Shown here: positions 46,633 through 55,220 of the stretch, piece after piece
How positions within the stretch are numbered: the stretch's first letter is position 1
Layout of the letters: every line of letters begins with the position of its first letter
NCBI GenBank assembly: GCA_910587135.1
Contig: CAJULF010000015.1
Coordinates: forward strand, 1-55,230
Direction: 5' to 3'
From: an uncultured Oscillospiraceae bacterium
GTDB lineage: Bacteria; Bacillota; Clostridia; Oscillospirales; Ruminococcaceae
DNA: 55,230 nucleotides
The notes under the pieces: model-generated
Told to the model about the DNA's origin: nothing
Database searches by the model: none
What the model saw: the letters and a program-made list of their open reading frames with translations, nothing else
Translations under genes and position numbers: made by a program

Positions 46633-46710
46633 AATAATATTAACAAGTTTAGGGGAATTGCCCTCGCCTTTCGGGGGCTTTCCGACTACCTATTTAAGGA
46701 GGAAATACCA

Positions 46711-47949
46711 ATGGCAAAGGAAAAGTATAATTCCAGTAAGCCCCACGTAAACATCGGTACCATCGGTCACGTTGACCATGGTAAGACCACTCTGACGGCT
46801 GCTATCACAAAGTGGCTCGCTCTTAAGGGTCAGGCTAAGTTTGAAGCATACGATATGATCGATAAGGCTCCCGAGGAGAGAGAGCGCGGTATTACGATCA
46901 ACACCGCTCACGTTGAGTACGAGACCGATGAGCGTCACTACGCACACGTTGACTGCCCCGGACACGCGGACTATATCAAGAACATGATCACCGGTGCTGC
47001 TCAGATGGACGGCGCTATTCTGGTAGTTGCAGGTACTGATGGTCCTATGGCTCAGACCAAGGAGCACATTCTGCTCGGTCGCCAGGTAGGCGTTCCTGCC
47101 ATGGTTGTATTTGTAAATAAGTGCGACGACGTTGACGACTGCACCTATGATGCCGCTACCGGCGAATACAAGGATTCCGAGATGCTTGAGCTGGTTGAGA
47201 TGGATATCCGCGACGAGCTGAGCAAGAACGCTTTCCCTGGTGATGACATTCCCGTTATCTACGGTTCCGCATACAAGGCGCTCAACAGCGACAGCAAGGA
47301 TCCAGACGCTCCCGAGTACGCTTGCATCAAGGCTCTGATGGCAGCTGTTGACAGCTACATCCCCGCTCCTGAGAGAGATGAGAACAAGCCCTTCTTGATG
47401 CCTGTAGAGGATACCATGACCATCACAGGCCGCGGTACCGTTGCTACCGGTCGTGTAGAGCGCGGCGTTGTTAAGGTAAACGACACCGTTGAGATCACCG
47501 GTTTGGTTGAGGAGCCCAAGAGCACTGTTGTTACCGGTCTTGAGATGTTCAGAAAGACCCTTGACGAGGCTGTTGCGGGTTACAACATCGGTGCGCTGCT
47601 CCGTGGTATCTCCCGTGATGATATCGAGCGCGGTCAGGTTCTCTGCAAGCCCGGTTCCATTCACCCCCATACCAAGTTTACCGGTCAGGTTTATGTTCTT
47701 AAGAAGGAAGAGGGCGGCCGTCATACTCCTTTCATCAGCAACTACCGTCCGCAGTTCTTCTTCAGAACCACTGACGTTACCGGCGTAATTACGCTTCCCG
47801 CTGATAAGGAAATGTGCATGCCCGGCGATAACGTTATAATGGACGTTGAGCTGATCACTCCTATCGCTATCGAGGAAGGTCTGCGCTTCGCTATCCGCGA
47901 GGGCGGCAGAACCGTTGGTTCCGGCGTTGTAACCAAGATCAACTCTTAA
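46711..47949 (+). CDS. tuf: Elongation factor Tu
   Basis: The 412-residue GTPase delivers aminoacyl-tRNA. The P loop GHVDHGKT, RGITINTAHVEYET, DCPGHADY and NKCD motifs are intact, as are domains II and III. It is about 15 residues longer than typical bacterial EF-Tu because of an insertion right after the NKCD motif (CTYDAATGEYKDSEM), in the G domain. Such insertions may be group-specific. It has its own promoter and a strong terminator, so it can be transcribed separately from the str genes upstream. Confidence 0.97.
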   Translation: MAKEKYNSSKPHVNIGTIGHVDHGKTTLTAAITKWLALKGQAKFEAYDMIDKAPEERERGITINTAHVEYETDERHYAHVDCPGHADYIKNMITGAAQMDGAILVVAGTDGPMAQTKEHILLGRQVGVPAMVVFVNKCDDVDDCTYDAATGEYKDSEMLELVEMDIRDELSKNAFPGDDIPVIYGSAYKALNSDSKDPDAPEYACIKALMAAVDSYIPAPERDENKPFLMPVEDTMTITGRGTVATGRVERGVVKVNDTVEITGLVEEPKSTVVTGLEMFRKTLDEAVAGYNIGALLRGISRDDIERGQVLCKPGSIHPHTKFTGQVYVLKKEEGGRHTPFISNYRPQFFFRTTDVTGVITLPADKEMCMPGDNVIMDVELITPIAIEEGLRFAIREGGRTVGSGVVTKINS

Positions 47950-47972
47950 TTATATCGGCTGAATAATATCTG

Positions 47973-48003
47973 CACCCCGCGGCTGGTACGCGGGGTGTTT
48001 TTT
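47973..48003 (+). terminator. Terminator after tuf
   Basis: CACCCCGCG at 47973-47981 pairs with CGCGGGGTG at 47989-47997, followed by T6. Confidence 0.85.
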
Positions 48004-48038
48004 AATTGTAAAAAATTTGTTTAATCAGTCTTTAGCTG

Positions 48039-48067
48039 TTGACTTTTTTTGATGGGTATGGTATAAT
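48039..48067 (+). promoter_or_regulatory. Promoter of the phosphorelay genes
   Basis: TTGACT at 48039-48044, a 17-base spacer ending GTATGG, TATAAT at 48062-48067. The leader is about 115 bases and no known riboswitch motif was recognised in it. Confidence 0.7.
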
Positions 48068-48188
48068 TATTCTGTGAGAAAATATATTGAAGTGCTGATG
48101 ACAATTATAACATATTGATAAGTCTTATGGCCTGCGCGTTCAAAACCGCGTTGCCGTGAAAGTCTTTTTGCTCGGGGGTAGTTACTTA

Positions 48189-50744
48189 ATGAAAAAAGAT
48201 AAGGCAATTGCTTTCCTTACAATAGGGTTTGCCTGTATACTTACTATTTGTTTTATAATTTTCTTTTTTTTGGCGGAAAATATGAATACCCAGACATCCG
48301 AAACAATGAACCATGTCGGGAATATTTATATGTCCAGCATGAATGAGCGTCTTTCCATGCATTTTGAAACAACAATTGATCATCGGATGAGGCAAATCGA
48401 AAATGTTATAAAAAGTTGTCCGCCTAACAGCTTGGAATATGACGAGCTTAATGAGCAGATAACATATAACGCGAGGTCGCGTGACTTGGACGAGCTGGCG
48501 TATTATACGCAGAACGGGGAATTTGAGATGATTTACGGCGGACAAATCGCTGTCGTAGATCCCGAGCCGTTTTATGAGTCAATGTGTCTGGGCGAAAATA
48601 AGGTAGCTGTCGGCAGGGATATCAACGGAGATGAGATTGTCCTTATAGGAATACCGGCAGAATACACAACAAGCAACGGCGAGAAATCCCGGGCATTGGT
48701 CGCGGCAATTACGGTCGATTACATAAAGCAGCTTCTGGCATTGGAGGATAACTATTCTCTTGTCTACTCACACATCATAAGAGTAGACGGAACTTTTGTT
48801 ATAGGAAGCAGCAATGTTTCCTCAAGCAACTATTTTGATGAGGTAAGAAACTCCTTTTCCGGTTATGGCAATCCAGAAAACGTGGAATCCTATGTGACAG
48901 AGCTGAGCGATGCCATGAAAAAGCAGGAGATCTATTCCAGTGTTATGCTTATGGGCAACGAGCGCAGGCATCTATATTGTACGGCGCTTCCGTATTCCGA
49001 ATGGTATCTTGTTACGGTAATGCCTTATGGTACGCTGGATAATGTGCTTAACGACTTCGGCAACGATTGGCTGACAGCTTTGCTTATTTGCTGCGGCATA
49101 CTTGTGCTGGCATTCAGCATATTCTTTGCGATTTATTTAAGATTCTCGCGTAATCAGATCAAAGAGCTGAAAATTGCCCGTGAAAAGGCAGAGCAGGCTA
49201 CAAAAGCTAAAAGCGAGTTCCTGTCAAACATGAGCCATGATATCCGCACGCCCATGAATGCCATTGTGGGTATGACGGCTATCGCTATCGCGAATGTTGA
49301 TGATAAACAGCAGGTTCAGAATTGTCTGAAAAAAATCGCGCTTTCGGGAAAGCACCTTCTGGGGCTTATAAATGATGTTCTGGATATGTCCAAGATAGAA
49401 AGCGGAAAGATGACGCTAAACCTGGAGCAGATATCTTTGCGTGAGATCATGGACAATATCGTGGGAATAGTGCAGCCGCAGGTCAAGGCGAAAAACCAGA
49501 GCTTTGATATCTTTATTCATGATATTGACGCTGAAACTGTATATTGTGACAGTATCCGGCTGAATCAGGTGTTGCTCAATCTCCTGTCCAATGCGGTCAA
49601 GTTTACACCTGACGGCGGTAAGATCCATGTATCTGTCCATGAGGAGGATTCTCCCAAGGGTGATAATTTTACAAGGATGCACCTTTACGTAAAGGATAAC
49701 GGTATAGGTATGTCCGAGGAGTTCAGAAGCATTATATTTGAGGGCTTTACCCGTGAGGACAACAAGCGTGTTCATAAAACCGAAGGTTCGGGGCTCGGCA
49801 TGGCGATAGTAAAATATATCGTTGACGCTATGGGCGGAACTATTGAGGTGAAGAGCGAACAGGGCAAGGGCACGGAATTCCATGTAACGCTTGATCTTGA
49901 AAGGGCTCCCGAGCATGAGGAAGAAATGGTTCTTCCGCCTTGGAGAATGTTGGTCGTTGATGACGACGAGGAGCTGTGCATGAGCGCACTGGCTTCGCTT
50001 AAAGGTATAGGAATTACAGCCGACAGCGTTCTTGACGGCGAAACCGCCGTAAAGATGGTAAAGGAAAAGCACGATAAGGGTCAAAGCTATCAGATAATCA
50101 TGCTGGACTGGAAAATGCCCGGTATGAACGGTATAGAAACCGCTATGGAGATTCGTAAGGTACAGCCCGAAGAAACGCCGATAATACTTGTTTCTTCCGC
50201 TTATGACTGGGCGGATATCGAGGAAGAGGCTCGCGGCGTTGGTATCAGCGGATTTGTTCCGAAACCGTTGTTTAAATCCACACTCTATCATGAGCTTAAG
50301 CCGTTTATGTTGGATGACGTGGTTTCGCAGGAACCAAAACAGGCGGATGACGGTGATTTTACCGGTAAGCGCATACTTGTTGCGGAGGATAACGAGCTTA
50401 ACTGGGAGATCGCTGAAGCGCTGCTGTCATCAATAGGATTTGAGCTTGAGCATGCCGAAAACGGTAAGATATGCGTTGATATGTTCAACAATTCGGAGCT
50501 TGGATACTATGACGCGATATTGATGGATTTGCGCATGCCGATTATGACAGGCTACGAAGCGACAGAGGCTATCCGTAAGCTCGAGAGGGTAGACGCCGGG
50601 GAAATACCCATAATAGCAATGACTGCCGACGCATTTTCCGACGATAAGAGAAAGTGTATGGAGGCGGGCATGAACGCGCATATCGCAAAGCCCATAGATA
50701 TTCACGATGTGGCTAAGGTGCTGAGCAAGTTTATTTATAAATAA
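48189..50744 (+). CDS. Hybrid sensor histidine kinase with two receiver domains
   Basis: The 851-residue membrane kinase has a first helix (AIAFLTIGFACILTICFII) and an extracytoplasmic sensor region of about 260 residues that resembles a Cache-type domain. A second helix (LLICCGILVLAFSIFFAIY) follows. The HisKA domain has His350 in FLSNMSHDIRTPMNAI, and the ATPase has NLLSNAVKF, DNGIGM and GSGLGMAIVKYI. Two receivers follow: the first with VVDDDEE and MLDWKMPG (Asp near 640), the second with VAEDNELN and LMDLRMPIMTG (Asp near 780). No Hpt domain is present; a separate Hpt gene follows. ATG at 48189 has GGGGGT upstream; an in-frame GTG at 48156 is less likely. The ligand is unknown. Confidence 0.92.
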   Translation: MKKDKAIAFLTIGFACILTICFIIFFFLAENMNTQTSETMNHVGNIYMSSMNERLSMHFETTIDHRMRQIENVIKSCPPNSLEYDELNEQITYNARSRDLDELAYYTQNGEFEMIYGGQIAVVDPEPFYESMCLGENKVAVGRDINGDEIVLIGIPAEYTTSNGEKSRALVAAITVDYIKQLLALEDNYSLVYSHIIRVDGTFVIGSSNVSSSNYFDEVRNSFSGYGNPENVESYVTELSDAMKKQEIYSSVMLMGNERRHLYCTALPYSEWYLVTVMPYGTLDNVLNDFGNDWLTALLICCGILVLAFSIFFAIYLRFSRNQIKELKIAREKAEQATKAKSEFLSNMSHDIRTPMNAIVGMTAIAIANVDDKQQVQNCLKKIALSGKHLLGLINDVLDMSKIESGKMTLNLEQISLREIMDNIVGIVQPQVKAKNQSFDIFIHDIDAETVYCDSIRLNQVLLNLLSNAVKFTPDGGKIHVSVHEEDSPKGDNFTRMHLYVKDNGIGMSEEFRSIIFEGFTREDNKRVHKTEGSGLGMAIVKYIVDAMGGTIEVKSEQGKGTEFHVTLDLERAPEHEEEMVLPPWRMLVVDDDEELCMSALASLKGIGITADSVLDGETAVKMVKEKHDKGQSYQIIMLDWKMPGMNGIETAMEIRKVQPEETPIILVSSAYDWADIEEEARGVGISGFVPKPLFKSTLYHELKPFMLDDVVSQEPKQADDGDFTGKRILVAEDNELNWEIAEALLSSIGFELEHAENGKICVDMFNNSELGYYDAILMDLRMPIMTGYEATEAIRKLERVDAGEIPIIAMTADAFSDDKRKCMEAGMNAHIAKPIDIHDVAKVLSKFIYK

Positions 50745-50858
50745 ATATATCGGCATATATTCTTAAAATAACGACGCTGGCATAAAGCGTCCCGCGCGGG
50801 CAAGGCTGCGTATCGGACGATAATATAAAACGCCAGAAGCATGAAAGGAGAAACATTT

Positions 50859-51209
50859 ATGAGTATGCTGGACGAACTTAAGGCTTTGGGGGTAAACATT
50901 GAGGACGCTCTCCAAAGATTTATGAACAATTCGGCACTTTATGAGAAAATGCTCGGTAAGTTGGTAAATAACGTTAAGGATATTAAAGTACTTCCAAGTA
51001 TTGAGGCAGGCGATTACAGCGCTGCATGCGATGCGGCGCATACGCTCAAGGGTGTAATGGGGAATTTGTCCATAACACCGCTGTATAAGAGCTATACGCA
51101 GATCGTGAATCTTCTTAGGGAAAACAACCCCGAGGAGGCAAAGAAAATTCTTCTGGAAACGATTCCTGTGCAAGATGAAATCATTGCCTGCATAGAAAAA
51201 AACGTATAG
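50859..51209 (+). CDS. Histidine phosphotransfer (Hpt) protein
   Basis: The 116-residue all-helical protein has the Hpt signature AAHTLKGVMGNLSI with the phosphorylatable His61. It begins MSMLDELKALGVNIEDAL. Hpt proteins pass phosphate from a hybrid kinase receiver to a response regulator. The start at 50859 follows AAAGGAG; an in-frame ATG at 50841 overlaps that site. It lies between the hybrid kinase and the HD-GYP regulator and is 15 bases from the latter, so it is the likely middle step of this phosphorelay. Confidence 0.9.
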   Translation: MSMLDELKALGVNIEDALQRFMNNSALYEKMLGKLVNNVKDIKVLPSIEAGDYSAACDAAHTLKGVMGNLSITPLYKSYTQIVNLLRENNPEEAKKILLETIPVQDEIIACIEKNV

Positions 51210-51224
51210 TCGGAGGAGCTTCAA

Positions 51225-52277
51225 ATGAGAAACACAATCCTGATTGTAGATGATATGGAAATTAACAGAGCCATACTTGCCGAGGGCTTCAGCGATGTTT
51301 ATGAGATCGTTGAGGCTTCCAACGGCAAGGAGGCGCTGGAAATAATCAACAGCAACAATAATATCGCGGCTGTTCTGCTGGACTTGATAATGCCTGTCAT
51401 GAACGGCATTGAAGTGCTCACGGATATGAACAGAACGGGGAAGATAGTTCATATTCCTGTGTTTATTATTACTGCGTCGGACAGCGAAACAATGCTGATG
51501 GACACCTATAATCTGGGGGCAGTCGACGTTATTTCAAAACCATTTATTATGAACTTCCTGCGGTGCAGAGTGGGCAATATTATCGAGCTTTACCGCCACA
51601 GAAATGATCTGGAGGATATTATCCGTGAGCAGGTCAAGCGTATAAAGCATATCAACGAGTCAATGGTTGTCACGCTGGCTACGCTTATCGAGTTCCGTGA
51701 CTGCGAGACCGGTGAGCACGTCAAGCACATCTGCGGTTTGACAGAGCTTCTTATGACCGCGTGCAGCGATAAGTTCCCCGAATATCATCTTCCCGAAACG
51801 GAGATCAATAAAATCGTGTCCGCGTCCATTCTTCACGATGTGGGCAAGATAGCTATAAGCGATACTATCCTGAACAAGCCGGGGCGGCTCACCAAGGAAG
51901 AGTTTGAGATCATGAAGATACATACCGTCAAGGGCGGCGATATCCTTAAGAGCATTCAGGACGTTATGGACGCCGGAACATACCGATACAGCTATGATAT
52001 CGCGCGTCATCATCATGAAAGATGGGACGGACGCGGTTATCCCGATGGTTTGCAGGGCGATGAAATCACCATCTGGTCACAGGTTGTGGCACTTGCTGAC
52101 GTTTATGACGCGCTCACCTCACCGAGAGTATACAAGGCGGCGTTTGATCACGAAACCGCTGTTAATATGATTTGCAACGGCGAATGCGGTACGTTCAATC
52201 CTAAGCTTATAGAGATGTTTAAAGAAAATGCGGAGAAACTGAGAGAAAAAATCAATGACGAGTCCCCGCTGTTCTGA
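51225..52277 (+). CDS. Response regulator with HD-GYP domain (candidate c-di-GMP phosphodiesterase)
   Basis: The 350-residue protein has an N-terminal receiver (LIVDDMEINRA, LLDLIMPVMNG with Asp near 52, FIITAS, SKPF) joined by a coiled linker to an HD-GYP domain. That domain shows EFRDCETGEHVKHI, ILHDVGKIAI (HD near 204), HHHERWDGRGYPDGLQG near 265-281 and DVYDALTS. HD-GYP proteins degrade cyclic-di-GMP with bound metals; the GYP triplet and metal ligands look intact. Phosphorylation by the kinase/Hpt pair upstream is likely to switch its activity. The start follows GGAGG. Confidence 0.93.
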   Translation: MRNTILIVDDMEINRAILAEGFSDVYEIVEASNGKEALEIINSNNNIAAVLLDLIMPVMNGIEVLTDMNRTGKIVHIPVFIITASDSETMLMDTYNLGAVDVISKPFIMNFLRCRVGNIIELYRHRNDLEDIIREQVKRIKHINESMVVTLATLIEFRDCETGEHVKHICGLTELLMTACSDKFPEYHLPETEINKIVSASILHDVGKIAISDTILNKPGRLTKEEFEIMKIHTVKGGDILKSIQDVMDAGTYRYSYDIARHHHERWDGRGYPDGLQGDEITIWSQVVALADVYDALTSPRVYKAAFDHETAVNMICNGECGTFNPKLIEMFKENAEKLREKINDESPLF

Positions 52278-52284
52278 AAAAAAT

Positions 52285-52334
52285 AAAGCGCCTGCTGCGG
52301 CATCGCTTATGCGAAGCCCGTCGGGCGCTTTTCT
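52285..52334. terminator. Bidirectional terminator between convergent genes
   Basis: AAGCGCC at 52286-52292 pairs with GGCGCTT at 52324-52330 around a GC-rich inner loop that can form CATCGCTTATGCGAAG pairings. T runs follow on both strands. Confidence 0.7.
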
Positions 52335-52907
52335 TCATCTCAGGCGGCATTGCTGCTCCAAAGACTGCATTCGGCGTATTCCTCTGCGTTGGGTGCTTAT
52401 AATATCATTAAGTATCGGCACCAGCCCTCTGCAAACATTAAAATTCAGTGCCGTTTGTGACATTCTTACAGCGCCAAGATGATGCGGAATCATCTCCCGC
52501 AGAAAATCACAATTGATATTCACGTCAGAAGGCGCGGTTTTCATCTGTGAGAACATTGCACACATTATGCTGTTTATACGGCTTTCGTATGCGTTTACGG
52601 AGCGCTGCGGATTTATCAGGGTAAGGCAGGTCGCGTAAATCGCTTTCATGTTGGCTATACCTTGAGTTTGCTCGGAGATTATGTTGCGGGCTATGCTTTG
52701 CATTGTTTCGTCTTTGGTAAATCGAATCAGATTTTCAGACATTTCGATTGCCGCCATATGGTGGGGGATCATTTGTACGATAAAATTGTTGGATATGCTG
52801 TCGGTAAGAGGAGCGCGGGTCATTCCGTCTATCATGTTGTCAAGTATTCGGCGGTACTCATTAAGGTAGTTCTCCGCCGCTCCGCTGCGGATAGGCTGCT
52901 GTTTCAT
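52335..52907 (-). CDS. DUF305-like protein with duplicated MIPHH motif
   Basis: The 190-residue helical protein carries FIVQMIPHHMAAIEMSENLI near residue 47 and, about 95 residues later, FLREMIPHHLGAVRMSQTAL. MIPHH with a following Met is the hallmark of DUF305 (ferritin-like four-helix proteins, often metal-associated). Two copies suggest an internal duplication giving two half-domains. Unlike most exported DUF305 proteins, no signal peptide is visible. A copper or other metal role is known for some relatives but cannot be shown here. ATG at 52907 has GAGGTG upstream; a GTG three codons earlier is less likely. Confidence 0.8.
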   Translation of the reverse strand: MKQQPIRSGAAENYLNEYRRILDNMIDGMTRAPLTDSISNNFIVQMIPHHMAAIEMSENLIRFTKDETMQSIARNIISEQTQGIANMKAIYATCLTLINPQRSVNAYESRINSIMCAMFSQMKTAPSDVNINCDFLREMIPHHLGAVRMSQTALNFNVCRGLVPILNDIISTQRRGIRRMQSLEQQCRLR

Positions 52908-53062
52908 ATATATCACCTCGGAACATTATATTCAGAGAGAAGATATTTTGTTAAAATTTTATATATACAATTATTGGGTAAACCCCCGCTCCGCAAGTCG
53001 TATTGTATCAAGATTCAAATAAATTATTTTATGCAAAAAGGTGAATGCCGCAGAAAAAGATG

Positions 53063-53091
53063 TTGAAAAATAAAAGGAAATATGTTATAAT
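53063..53091 (+). promoter_or_regulatory. Promoter of nrdR
   Basis: TTGAAA at 53063-53068, a 17-base spacer, TATAAT at 53086-53091. Confidence 0.7.
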
Positions 53092-53150
53092 AAATATGTG
53101 TATCCGACATTATTGCCGGAGGTCATTATGCAAAGAAAGCGAGTGATATT

Positions 53151-53606
53151 ATGAAGTGTCCCGAGTGTGGCTGCGACGAAAGCAAGGTTATTGATTCCCG
53201 ACCAACGGAAAATAAGGTGCGAAGACGCCGCGAGTGCATTAACTGTGCATTCCGTTTTACTACCTATGAAATAATCGAAGAGATACCGCTGATGGTTATA
53301 AAAAAGGACAATTCCATCGAGCCGTTTGACCGCGAAAAGTTGGTTGACAGGCTGTGCAGGGCAACGGTAAAGCGCCCCGTAAAGCTGGAAACCTTGGAAA
53401 ACATGGTCGAGGAAATAGCCGCGGAGCTTAAAAACTCGCTGCAGCGGGAGGTGACCTCCGAGAAAATCGGCGAGCTTGCCTTGCATAAGCTTAAGGAGAT
53501 TGATGATGTCGCTTATATCCGCTTCGCGTCGGTTTACAGAGATTTCAACGACGTCGACAGCTTTATGAGAATTATCTCGGAGCTTAAGGACGATAAAAAC
53601 AAGTGA
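53151..53606 (+). CDS. nrdR: Transcriptional repressor NrdR
   Basis: The 151-residue protein has an N-terminal zinc ribbon (MKCPECGCDESKVIDSRP, then RRRECINCAFRFTTYE) and an ATP-cone (VIKKDNSIEPFDREKLVDRL onward). NrdR senses ATP/dATP and represses ribonucleotide reductase genes. The motifs and length are standard. No nrd gene or clear NrdR box lies in this window. It has its own promoter and terminator. Confidence 0.95.
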   Translation: MKCPECGCDESKVIDSRPTENKVRRRRECINCAFRFTTYEIIEEIPLMVIKKDNSIEPFDREKLVDRLCRATVKRPVKLETLENMVEEIAAELKNSLQREVTSEKIGELALHKLKEIDDVAYIRFASVYRDFNDVDSFMRIISELKDDKNK

Positions 53607-53636
53607 GCTCACGGGCGCGAAAGCGTAATAAAACAA

Positions 53637-53666
53637 AAACGGTGTTGTACAACGCCGTTTTTTCTT
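53637..53666 (+). terminator. Terminator after nrdR
   Basis: AAACGGTGTTG at 53637-53647 pairs with CAACGCCGTTT at 53650-53660 around a short loop, followed by TTTCTTTT. Confidence 0.8.
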
Positions 53667-53862
53667 TTGGGGAGTCATTTGTGCGGGCGGTCAATATAGA
53701 TAAATAACAGAAGCATATTTTGGTGAATTTTCATGTCATAACGGAGTGCGCAATTTTGTTAAAAAAACGAGGAAATATACTTATTTACATAAAAATACAT
53801 TTTAGAATAAAATTAACAAAAAAATGACTAAATTTTTGTTAAACATTATCTCTTCTCCCCCA

Positions 53863-53891
53863 TTGACATTGACGCGGACATAGAATATAAT
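53863..53891 (+). promoter_or_regulatory. Promoter of the orphan protein / lipoprotein pair
   Basis: TTGACA at 53863-53868, a 17-base spacer, TATAAT at 53886-53891. The AT-rich stretch 53667-53862 upstream holds no other feature I can support. Confidence 0.7.
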
Positions 53892-53974
53892 AAATATAAG
53901 GAAAGTTTCCGAACAAGCAAAGGGCGGATCTGTACACGCGATTTGACAAACTATTTTACATTAAAAGAAAGTAT

Positions 53975-54292
53975 GTGTACTATAAGTATACCGGGAAAAA
54001 TTGCGGAGTTATAAATACAAGCTATAAGGTTTCCGAATCGGACTGGAGCGTTGATAAATGTAAAGAAAAGTTTGTCGGACTCTCAAGAGGTTCACATTTA
54101 AGGGGATATGTTTATGGGAATGACGGAGTTACGGAGATTCCGCATTCAATAATTATACTAAGTACCGATTTAAAGGGCATAAATTATTATCAGGCGAATG
54201 TTGGCGGCAAGTGCTTGGTGAGCACCGACTACAAAACATGGGATGAATTTGTGGATTGGTTCTTTAAAACCACAGGCGCATGGGTGGCGTGA
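53975..54292 (+). CDS. Small protein of unknown function
   Basis: The product is about 105 residues (from GTG at 53975), with no signal peptide, no membrane segment and several aromatic residues (YYKYTGKN, NYYQANVGGKC, WDEFVDWFF). I do not recognise a family. The frame stays open back to 53900 without a standard start (CTG at 53930 is one option), and no good ribosome site precedes the GTG, so the start is uncertain. It has its own promoter and lies 15 bases upstream of the lipoprotein gene. The two probably share a transcript. Confidence 0.6.
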   Translation: MYYKYTGKNCGVINTSYKVSESDWSVDKCKEKFVGLSRGSHLRGYVYGNDGVTEIPHSIIILSTDLKGINYYQANVGGKCLVSTDYKTWDEFVDWFFKTTGAWVA

Positions 54293-54307
54293 TAATACGG
54301 AGGGAGT

Positions 54308-55096
54308 ATGAATCGTAACAGTCTTTTAAAAATCGTCTTTGCGGCAAGCGCGGTTTTAACTATGGCTTTTGTCTCCGGATGCAGCAACAGTGATAACAGC
54401 AACACTTCCGAACATTTTCCCGCTATAACATCGGTCGGAGGCGGGGAGATAACCGACTTTGAATTAAATTTTGCGGAAGCGTACAATTATGATACTAAGG
54501 AAATTTATACAATAACAGGGGGATTTTATAATCCGATTATGTTTACGGGAGGGGCTCCCGATGATGAAACATTCATTTTTCAAGGGCAAGTTTGCTCGGT
54601 TAACAGCGCAAAATCAAGCTATATGTTGGAGAGAGGGGATAGCGGGTACAATGCGAAGCTTATCCAATCGTATGTAAATTCTTCCGGTGAAATCAACAAC
54701 AGCGCACACATAAGCGTTAAAGGAATCGCTTATTTTGACGGATCAGGCTGGGTGCTGCGCCCGCTCCGTGATGAGGGAGATACGGTTTTGCCGCTTCTGG
54801 GCAACTTTTCCGATGAGGAGCTTGCGGAAATTGATGAACTGTCAACAGTTGAGGTCAACGGTGAGGAATTTAAAACACATCCTTTTATATTTTACGGAAT
54901 TCAGAATCTGAGTCCCGAGAACGAGTCCGATATTCTTTCGGATGAGAGCAGAGCGTATTTTGCGGAGTTTGAGACTGAGGGCTTGATATTTTATGCCGGT
55001 TTCGACAGTAACGGTGTTGTGCGCAGGCGAGATCAAATGTTTTATAACAGAGTGCTGTCAGCCGAGGATATCGGGGAGTCACCCATTGACATGTAA
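54308..55096 (+). CDS. Putative lipoprotein of unknown function
   Basis: The 262-residue product has a lipoprotein signal peptide (IVFAASAVLTMAFVSGC, lipobox VSGC with Cys near 25) and a Ser/Asn-rich tether (SNSDNSNTSEH). A soluble domain follows with no recognised motif. It is likely anchored to the outer face of the membrane. It follows the small orphan gene by 15 bases, and GGAGGG precedes its ATG. No transport or enzyme role can be assigned. Confidence 0.8.
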   Translation: MNRNSLLKIVFAASAVLTMAFVSGCSNSDNSNTSEHFPAITSVGGGEITDFELNFAEAYNYDTKEIYTITGGFYNPIMFTGGAPDDETFIFQGQVCSVNSAKSSYMLERGDSGYNAKLIQSYVNSSGEINNSAHISVKGIAYFDGSGWVLRPLRDEGDTVLPLLGNFSDEELAEIDELSTVEVNGEEFKTHPFIFYGIQNLSPENESDILSDESRAYFAEFETEGLIFYAGFDSNGVVRRRDQMFYNRVLSAEDIGESPIDM

Positions 55097-55111
55097 TTCT
55101 GTTTAAAATGA

Positions 55112-55145
55112 AACGCGGCGGTAGTGATTTTCCGCCGCGTTTTCA
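55112..55145 (+). terminator. Terminator after the lipoprotein gene
   Basis: AACGCGGCGG at 55112-55121 pairs with CCGCCGCGTT at 55132-55141, followed by TTTCATT. Confidence 0.8.
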
Positions 55146-55191
55146 TTCAAAAGAACAATACAAAAAAATAATAATTTTTTTAAAAAAGGTA

Positions 55192-55220
55192 TTGACAAAT
55201 CCGGGGTGATATGATATAAT
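55192..55220 (+). promoter_or_regulatory. Promoter at the window end
   Basis: TTGACA at 55192-55197, a 17-base spacer, TATAAT at 55215-55220. The gene it drives lies outside the window. Confidence 0.65.

Noticed and set aside
48074..48188. Possible cyclic-di-GMP riboswitch in the leader of the hybrid kinase
   Set aside because: The leader lacks the conserved GCAAACC and GACGCAAAG-type motifs, and no matching fold was found by eye.
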